Program-made: the position numbers and the translations under genes
Shown here: positions 56,830 to 64,000 of the stretch, piece after piece
Layout: every line of letters starts with the position of its first letter
Position numbering within the stretch: the first letter of the stretch is position 1
Source of the DNA: Lentinula raphanica
Taxonomy: Eukaryota > Basidiomycota > Agaricomycetes > Agaricales > Omphalotaceae
Length of the DNA stretch: 64,000 bases
Reading direction: 5' to 3'
Assembly (NCBI GenBank): GCA_027919835.1
Contig: JANVFP010000020.1
Location: 744,001 to 808,000 of the forward strand
The notes under the pieces: model-generated
Databases searched by the model: none
The model's input: only the letters and a program-made list of their open reading frames with translations
What the model was told of the DNA's origin: nothing

Positions 56830-58455
56830 ATGGATCGCACTCAACGAACACTACGGGCTCAAACTCGTGCTGCTCGTCGTCCTCGTACCCCTTCTCCCAC
56901 CCGGGATGAAGAAAATCCTTTTGTCGCAAATGCTCAGGCTTTGACAGCTTTCAACGAATCTATCTCTGCAGTTGGTAACCGGAGACCGCGCATTTCTGCG
57001 TTCGGTCCCGCTCCTGTTCCTCTTCCGACGGTTACTACTGAAAACGTTCGCGGTGTTTCGGAATCTACGGAGTATGTCTATCAGACTGCTATTCTGCCTA
57101 GTGGTGAACACGTTCATGTATTAACTCCGAAAGCTAAACGGGTTATCGAAGGTGAACCTGTTCCTCCACTACAACCACCTCCTACTCCGTCTTGTGCAGC
57201 TGCCAGACCTACCCAAGTTCCTTCTCTACCCGGACATTCGCAAGGTAGTCATCATTCCAGAGATCCGGAACCTCGACGTGATCCTCCGTCGGATCTGCCG
57301 GGCTTTCCGCCAGGTTTTCCTGGTGATGAACCGGATGATGAAGGACCTCCCGATGGCCCGAGACGTGATCCTCCTGAAGGTCCACCTGATGATGGTCCTC
57401 CTGAGGGTCCTCCCGGACGCCCTGGCGACGATCGAGATCCTCCTGACCCACCTCCCAATCCACCTCCGTCAGTTCGAAGTCGTTCTTCGAGCTCTTCTCG
57501 TTCGTCAGATAACTTGGCTCTTAATGCCTTGATGTCCTTCAACGACACTCTTGCGGATTTCACATCGGCCTTACGTCCGAAGGAGTCGGAATCGGACTCT
57601 GGAAAGACGAAGGTCAAAGACCCTGAACCATTTGATGGTTCTAACCCCCGAAAACTCAAATCTTTCCTGGTATCTTTGTCTTTGGTATTCATTGATCGTC
57701 CGAACTATTTCACTGATCAGCGGAAAATCAATTACGCCTTGTCATACTTGACCGGCGCCGCTCGTGAATGGTTTGAACCGGACATCTTGGATCCGAATGT
57801 CGAAGCTCTACCTGCTTGGACCACGTCATACGCTGCTTTAGTCCAGGAGCTGCAGGAAAACTTTGGTTTGTACGATGCGCAGGGTGAGTCCAAAGATAAA
57901 CTCGGAACCCTTTGGATGCGCAACGACGAAAAGGTCGGAGCGTACAATATCAAGTTTAACACTCTGGCTGCTGCCTCCGGTTGGGATGTGAATGCTCTCC
58001 GATGGGCGTATCAGAAAGGACTAGCACCCCGACTCAAGGACGAAATTGCTCGTATGCCGGAACCTCGGACTCTCTCCGAATATCGGAGAGAAGTGTTACG
58101 GTTGGATAACCGTTACTGGCGCAGAGAAGAAGAGAAGAAGCGGGAAAGTCATTGGTTTTTGGAGCCTTCGGACCCAAAGAAAGGGAAGAAGGATGGCAAG
58201 AAACCGGTACCGTTTAATTCCTCTCAGAACTCTGGTGCTAATCAGTCCTCGTCGTCCTCTGGTTCGAACTTTAACAATCAAAAGAAGTTCGGTAATTCCA
58301 CAGCCTCATCCGTATCGGCCCCGGTGTCACCATCCTCCTCGCTATCATCGTACTCAGCAACTAGAGCCTGGGCTACGGAAGTCCTCGAAGTACCGTCTTC
58401 GACATCCAATTCCTCATCGGCTGTGGTAGAAGCAAGCGGGGTGTGTGACTGTTGA
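56830..58455 (+). pseudogene. gag of the second Ty3-type retrotransposon, 3'-truncated
   Basis: The ATG at 56830, 52 bp after the LTR, opens 541 codons. The N-terminal third is proline-rich with PDGPRRDPPEG-type repeats. The retrotransposon gag domain follows: DPEPFDGSNPRKLKSFL, ALSYLTGAAREWFEP, LVQELQENFGLYD and YNIKFNTLAAASGW, then a basic RREEEKKRES part. It should go on to a zinc knuckle and pol, but from about 58290 the frame is only the antisense of the opposite gene and ends GVCDC. Pol is absent, so the copy is defective. Confidence 0.85.
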
Positions 58456-60282
58456 CTGGAAGAGAAATTTACCGGTACCCCGGCTGCAGGACGACGACGA
58501 GACCGAAGCAGGGGCTCCGACGTGGCCATAACTGAGGGAAGCGGGGTAGCAGGCGTAATGGATGACGACGGGCGAGGAGAAAGAGGAGTCGGGTCAAGGA
58601 AGGGAGGCTCTGAAGAAGAAGGAATGGGAGGATGGTCTCGCATGAACTCAGCCAGCTTGGCCTGATCCTCAGGAGTCGAAAGGTAGTCTACCAAGTTGCA
58701 CGAAGAAGTCCATCCGAATAGTGTAGCCAACCAGGTTACGATGTCGTAGTCCAAAGGCAAGTTTGGATTGTCTTCCGCCCATCGGGAAAGCACAACGTTC
58801 AGATCAAAGCCCGAACTGCGAATGGTCTGCATGCCTTTCAGGAGCGCTTGCTGGGCATCCTGAAAAAGCGGAGCGAAGGTCGACTGGAGTTTGGTGATGT
58901 GGTCCAACGCTGTAGCATACTGATCGAGGGCGGCGGCATAACCTAGGAAGTAAGGGTTAGCAGCAGAACACGGTTAAGGAAGGAGAACTGGGAAACTTAC
59001 CATTAGGATAACCCTGAACGTGGTTATGAAGGGCGAGGAATCGGTCGCGGTGGTCTTCCAAGGACAAGCAACTGGTACATGATTGATGGGTACCATTGCA
59101 TTGCCGGCAAGCGCCACCTGGCTTATCGCTGCTCTCACAAACCTCCCCGCGGCTGATACAAGTCAAGCAGTTGTTGGTCGAGTAAAGGGACTCAGGGGAA
59201 GGCAGGGTACGGTTGTTGGTCGGCCATAGGAATCGAGAACTGGCATAGCCGAAACGGCTCAAGCCCTGCAAAGAGAAGGTGGTGTCGCCAATGGTGGCAA
59301 AAGCGCCAAAATCCTTCAATTCGTCCGAAACGTTCCATTTCGGTGGTCGCAAGAAAGGGATCTTGGCACCCCGCTTGTTGGCGTGCGTAGCCTTAGCAAT
59401 CAGGTCAGAAAAGGGAGTCTTGGGCTGGAAATGAGGATTGGTCAGGAAGCGATGATGGGTAGTGGTATCGACGTTGTCGCCGTAGAAATAGTCGGGCTCG
59501 CCTTCCTGAATGCGCAACTGTTCCCGTTCTATGATCACGGGAGGATCAGGATGGGAAAGAACGGGAGAACCGGCTCGAGCTTTGCCTGCAGCTTTAGAAG
59601 TGCGGCGCTTCTTGGTAGGAGGATCAAGAACAGGAGGGACTTCAGCAGGGGACCGTTCTCGTTTCGCTGGTAGGGAAGCAGGAGCCTGCCTAAGCTCATC
59701 CGGAAGCTTGGGTTTCGCCTTGGCAGCCCGCGCGATGCTTTGACGAACGATCAGAACGTCTGGGGCAGCCGGACCTTTAAAAGTGTCAGGTTCGTCTTCC
59801 TCCAAGATAATGGGGTCGTCAGAGACTGGAAAAGGTTGGGCAAGCGGGCGATTTTTGGAAGCAGTTGGTGTACTAGCGGCAGTAGGAGGCTCGTCAAAGT
59901 CTGGAGACAGTGGGCGCAGTCGGCGTTTTGGCTTAGGAGGAGAAGTAACGGTGAAGGAGGCATCTGGTACGAGGACCTTCAGGGAGATAGGATGCACGAT
60001 CTTGTCCACCCGGGATCCTTGACTGGACACCCGTAGCAAGAGCTGCCCTTCCCGAGTGGAAGGATCGAGCGGCAAGGGTATAGCCAGTTCATGGAGTTCA
60101 GGGCTCTCGGGGATGTCCTCCTAGGAAAGAGCTTAGTTAAGTGAGAGGATTGGACCAGGAGGTGGAAACTCGTACCAGCAGCCGGTCTCGTGTCTTGGTA
60201 CTCATGCCAGGACCATCCCGAACCCGAGCATCGTAAACTCGGGCGGCGTATTCACCCTCAGTCAGGTGCTCCTCGCACAGCT

Positions 60283-63200
60283 GATACTGTGAAGCTTTTG
60301 TAAAAAGGTCCGATGAGTTATCGAGGAACATTTGAAAAAACCTGTGATAACTCGGAGGGGGCTCCGGAAATGGCTCCCGGGGGTGGTCATGCCTGTCACT
60401 ACCTGTCACATGGGGCCTATATTTACTGTTTTGGGTAATTAATAATTATCCAGATATTAAATAAGCAGTACATTTTCAAAAAAACCCGAAAATTCATTAA
60501 AAATCTAAAAAATCCTAAAAAAGCCAGATTAGGTCAGATCAGGGTATGTAAGCAAATGACCTCATATGATCAAAAATGATGTAGGGTCAATCTAGGTACT
60601 AAAAATAGCCCAAAAAATCACTAAAAATGCAAAAAAATATTTAGGGATGGTATAGAGCCTATTGCAGGTCCAGGCCCATCAACATTACCAAAAAAGGAAA
60701 AAATTGATCATGATGTCATCTTGTAGCAAAAAATCTGAAAAAAATCATAAAAATAGTCAAAAAATTCAGGGGTGCCTTGTTGGCCCTGAAAATGCAAAAT
60801 AAAAAAAAATACGCGACAAGTGTAAAAAATTTTATCACTCCAAATCTTACCAAATCCACTATACAGTCAGAATATATGATGTATATGCTATTTTTAGCAC
60901 CTCTAGCACCCTCAATCACTCAGAATAGCTTATATTACTTAAAAATTACACCAAACTGACAACATTGAGTAAATATGATGTACATGATATTTTTAGCACA
61001 CCTAGTATCCTTGAACACTCAGAACAATTTTTATTACTCAATATGTTCAGTACACTTGGTACTTATCAACCTAACATACTAAAACTTGGAACAGTAGTGA
61101 TATGTATTATGTCTAACACAGTTGACAATGAATACTCAAACTAGTGTTATCAGTCACTATACTTAACATACTTAACAGTCAAAAAGTCGGAACAATATTA
61201 CTTGATATACATAACACACTCATTGTTATACTATAACACACTTATAACAACGAGTTTTGGGCGCTTATGGGCGCTTATTTGGTGTTTTTGAGTCGAAATT
61301 CATTAATAGCACACTCAATAATTTTTGTGTGGGCTCTATATTGTGTCAGGATGTTGTCTATATCATATTCCTCTAGATATAATTCGGAGAATTTGAAAAT
61401 ACAACCTGTGTGGTTAGCTATACTGTGATCTTGTGTGATATAATAGTGTTTTATGTAAATGCCAATGCATATCTCCATGTAGTGCAAGTATACTGAGGCT
61501 AGTGCATGAGGAAAGCACTCCTACAGTCTACTGGCAGTGTCTGTACATGATTCAGATAGCTATCATAAAGGTTGGACACTGTGATACACATGTACATGTT
61601 TCATGTACACCATAGATGTCTACACTTACATGTAACAATAGATGTCATATTCAATGACCCCCATTTAAGATCTCTTGGCTGTATCACATAGAGTTAGCAT
61701 AGAATAGGCTGTAGGATGACTCTTTTCATGACCCAGCAGCAGTTTGACTTCATAACATGGGTGTATGCACTGTCATTTACATAAAACAGTGTTATATCAC
61801 AAAAAATCATAGCATAGCTAGCCCCACAGGTTGTATTTTCAAGTTCTCCGAATTTTATCTAGAGGAATATGATATAGACAACATCCTGACACAATATAGA
61901 GCCCACACAAAAATTATTGAGTGTGCTATTAATGAATTTCGACTCAAAAACACCAAATAAGCGCCCATAAGCGCCCAAAACTCGTTGTTATAAGTGTGTT
62001 ATAGTATAACAATGAGTGTGTTATGTATATCAAGTAATATTGTTCCGACTTTTTGACTGTTAAGTATGTTAAGTATAGTGACTGATAACACTAGTTTGAG
62101 TATTCATTGTCAACTGTGTTAGACATAATACATATCACTACTGTTCCAAGTTCATCAGCAAAATCACTTCTGGCCTGGAGTCTCTAAGAGACTCCAGGCA
62201 TACCCCCCCTTTTCCTACAGGCTCTAGAGTCTCTGAGAGAGCCTGAGAGACTCTAGAGAACTTGAAAAGACATTCAAAGAAACTTCAAATTTCCTCAGGG
62301 TGCCTAGAAACTCTCAGAGACTCTAGAGCCTGTAGGAAAAGGGGGGGTATGCCTGGAGTCTCTGAGAGACTCCAGGCCAGAAGTGATTTTGCTGATGTTT
62401 TAGTATGTTAGATGTGATAAGTACCAAGTGTACTGAACATATTGAGTAATAAAAATTGTTCTGAGTGTTCAAGGATACTAGGTGTGCTAAAAATATCATG
62501 TACATCATATTTACTCAATGTTGTCAGTTTGGTGTAATTTTTAAGTAATATAAGCTATTCTGAGTGATTGAGGGTGCTAGAGGTGCTAAAAATAGCATAT
62601 ACATCATATATTCTGACTGTATAGTGGATTTGGTAAGATTTGGAGTGATAAAATTTTTTACACTTGTCGCGTATTTTTTTTTATTTTGCATTTTCAGGGC
62701 CAACAAGGCACCCCTGAATTTTTTGACTATTTTTATGATTTTTTTCAGATTTTTTGCTACAAGATGACATCATGATCAATTTTTTCCTTTTTTGGTAATG
62801 TTGATGGGCCTGGACCTGCAATAGGCTCTATACCATCCCTAAATATTTTTTTGCATTTTTAGTGATTTTTTGGGCTATTTTTAGTACCTAGATTGACCCT
62901 ACATCATTTTTGATCATATGAGGTCATTTGCTTACATACCCTGATCTGACCTAATCTGGCTTTTTTAGGATTTTTTAGATTTTTAATGAATTTTCGGGTT
63001 TTTTTGAAAATGTACTGCTTATTTAATATCTGGATAATTATTAATTACCCAAAACAGTAAATATAGGCCCCATGTGACAGGTGGTGACAGGCATGACCAC
63101 CCCCCGGAGCCATTTCCGGAGCCCCCTCTGAGTTATCACAGGTTTTTTCAAACGTTCCTCGATAACTCATCGGACCTTTTTACAAAAGCTTCACAGTATC
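60283..63200. mobile_element. Palindromic element with >1.1 kb arms (copy 3)
   Basis: The ends are GATACTGTGAAGCTTTTGTA and its complement. The arms extend from 60283 to ~61440 and from ~61855 to 63200, with a unique centre shared with 31640-32060. CT at 60281-60282 and 63201-63202 is a candidate 2-bp duplication. The split host coding sequence joins in frame if one CT is kept. It encodes no transposase. Confidence 0.9.
62153..62397. mobile_element. MITE with CATCAG ends and TT duplication (copy 2)
   Basis: This 245-bp hairpin element has ~70-bp inverted ends, CATCAGCAAAATCACTTCTG, and inner GGAGTCTCTGAGAGACTCC palindromes. It lies in the right arm of the palindromic element. The left arm at ~61070 shows the same sequence unoccupied, CCAAGTTTTAGTATG on the complement, which proves a TT duplication. 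Confidence 0.93.
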
Positions 63201-63902
63201 CTGTGCCTCGCAAAATTCACAGATCAGAATAACAAGAAGGGGGGCGACGAGCGGGCAGTTCTGGTGCCCATGCCAGTATAACTGATAATATTGCTAAGGG
63301 ATAGAAGAGGTCAACATAAGAACAAGAGAACGAGAGAAATTGAAACGTACCAAACTGTCGGAAAAATTATCTAGGTTGGTAAAGGCCAGCAGTCGGCAAT
63401 GGATTTCGGGTTTAGCCAGATGACCACGAATAATGCGTGAAAACCCATGTTGTAGGAAGGACAACGCTTGGAAAAGTTGGAAGCCTTCGGCGCGGGACAC
63501 GGGACCGGTTTCAAAGGTTTTGCAGAAGGTTGTCAACAGACGGGGATAGAAGGTATCAGGCCGTATATCATCGATGTTTTGGTCCAGGACCTCTGAAAAG
63601 CTAACGTCCTCAGGGCGGTTGTAACGTGGTAGGCTGAAAGCTGGGGGCGCGGAGTTGGGAAGATGTTTCCAATGATTGACCAAGGAAGAGCACTCTTCCG
63701 CAGAAGCTGGCAGGAAAAGGGCATCGGGATTATCAGGCGTTGTACCCAATTCCCTAAGCTCGGCATGGAAGGCTACGCGATGAACGGCTTCGAAGTCGAG
63801 GCGATCTACGGGACGGACTGAAAGCTTCTTGCGAACAGGAGGGTCGGATGCGGATGGAGCCGGTCTTTTCTTAGAAGAGGATGCCTTGGAAGACGACGCC
63901 AT

Positions 63903-64000
63903 CGTGTCGAGGACGTGGACAACGATGGGAGGAAGGAAGAAACGAACTTAGAAATTTTTCCAAGTCCGTTGAACCTTTGTCAGCATTTGCTAATCCCAGG
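63903..64000. other. Upstream of the interrupted gene
   Basis: Probable 5' leader and promoter of the minus-strand gene; too short to judge. Confidence 0.3.

Larger units (their letters stand above)
58278..63902 (-). pseudogene. Uncharacterised multi-exon gene, interrupted by a palindromic element
   Basis: Exon 1 is 63902-63351 (basic, serine-rich start MASSSKASSSKKR, then HAELRELGTTPDNPD). A second coding block is split by the insertion and includes ICEFCEAQ before it and LCEEHLTEGEYAARVYD after it. Exon 3 starts at 60122 (EDIPESPELHELA) and exon 4 at about 58942. The third part has a cysteine cluster, NCLTCISRGEVC..GGACRQCNGTHQSCTSC, followed by LEDHRDRFLALHNHVQGYPN; zinc binding is plausible. 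No family is assigned. The join from exon 1 to the next block is one base out of phase in my reading. The last codons (VELPNFF) are antisense to the gag gene, so the native end is lost. Confidence 0.6.

Noticed and set aside
57252..57692. Glycine/serine-rich minus-strand frame in the second gag
   Set aside because: Antisense of the proline-rich gag segment; composition explains it.

Overview
The window looks like nuclear DNA of a filamentous basidiomycete, probably an agaricomycete. The evidence is short introns of roughly 50-60 bp with GT..AG ends, a CxC1/KDZ-type transposase, an Ngaro-type tyrosine-recombinase retrotransposon, a basidiomycete-style BTB gene and a NACHT-ankyrin gene. I could not place the species. 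Most of the window is nested mobile DNA and only a handful of host-type genes are visible, several of them broken by insertions.

Layout. 1-5.9 kb: gene-poor, CT-rich, made of diverged copies of one module, with one foldback element (1731-2495). 5.9-7.9 kb: a palindromic element with ~650 bp inverted arms. 7.9-18.1 kb: a minus-strand Ty3/gypsy-type retrotransposon with gag, pro and pol in three frames, split by a LINE fragment and lacking its 3' LTR. 19.7-28.0 kb: a BTB gene interrupted in frame by a 7.3 kb Ngaro element with split direct repeats. 28.5-30.2 kb: a small coiled-coil gene and a WD40-like gene. 30.4-44.7 kb: a broken LTR element (LTR piece, gag piece) into which KDZ-family DNA elements were inserted, including a ~12 kb element that carries a nearly intact KDZ transposase between long inverted arms and AATATT-rich subterminal arrays. 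45.4-48.4 kb: a pseudogene of a basidiomycete family, split by a solo LTR. 50.0-54.6 kb: a NACHT-ankyrin (NLR-like) gene on the minus strand with about 28 nearly identical 33-residue repeats. 56.2-58.4 kb: LTR and gag of a second retrotransposon. 58.3-63.9 kb: an uncharacterised minus-strand gene split by a 2.9 kb palindromic element, which itself holds a small MITE.

Main points. (1) The first retrotransposon has two canonical -1 slippery heptamers, each directly before a stop codon, giving a gag-pro-pol arrangement. (2) The same element carries 19 copies of GATC-N5-GATC across LTR and coding sequence. (3) Palindromic and KDZ-type elements share arms; the palindromic ones appear to duplicate a dinucleotide (AG/CT) and supply a shared in-frame ending, DTVKLL-stop, to the genes they enter. 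(4) Two MITEs share CATCAG/CTGATG ends and a TT duplication, one proven against an internal empty site. (5) The Ngaro element shows the full A1-B1-A2-B2 structure. Functional statements about families rest on recalled knowledge; no database search was run.
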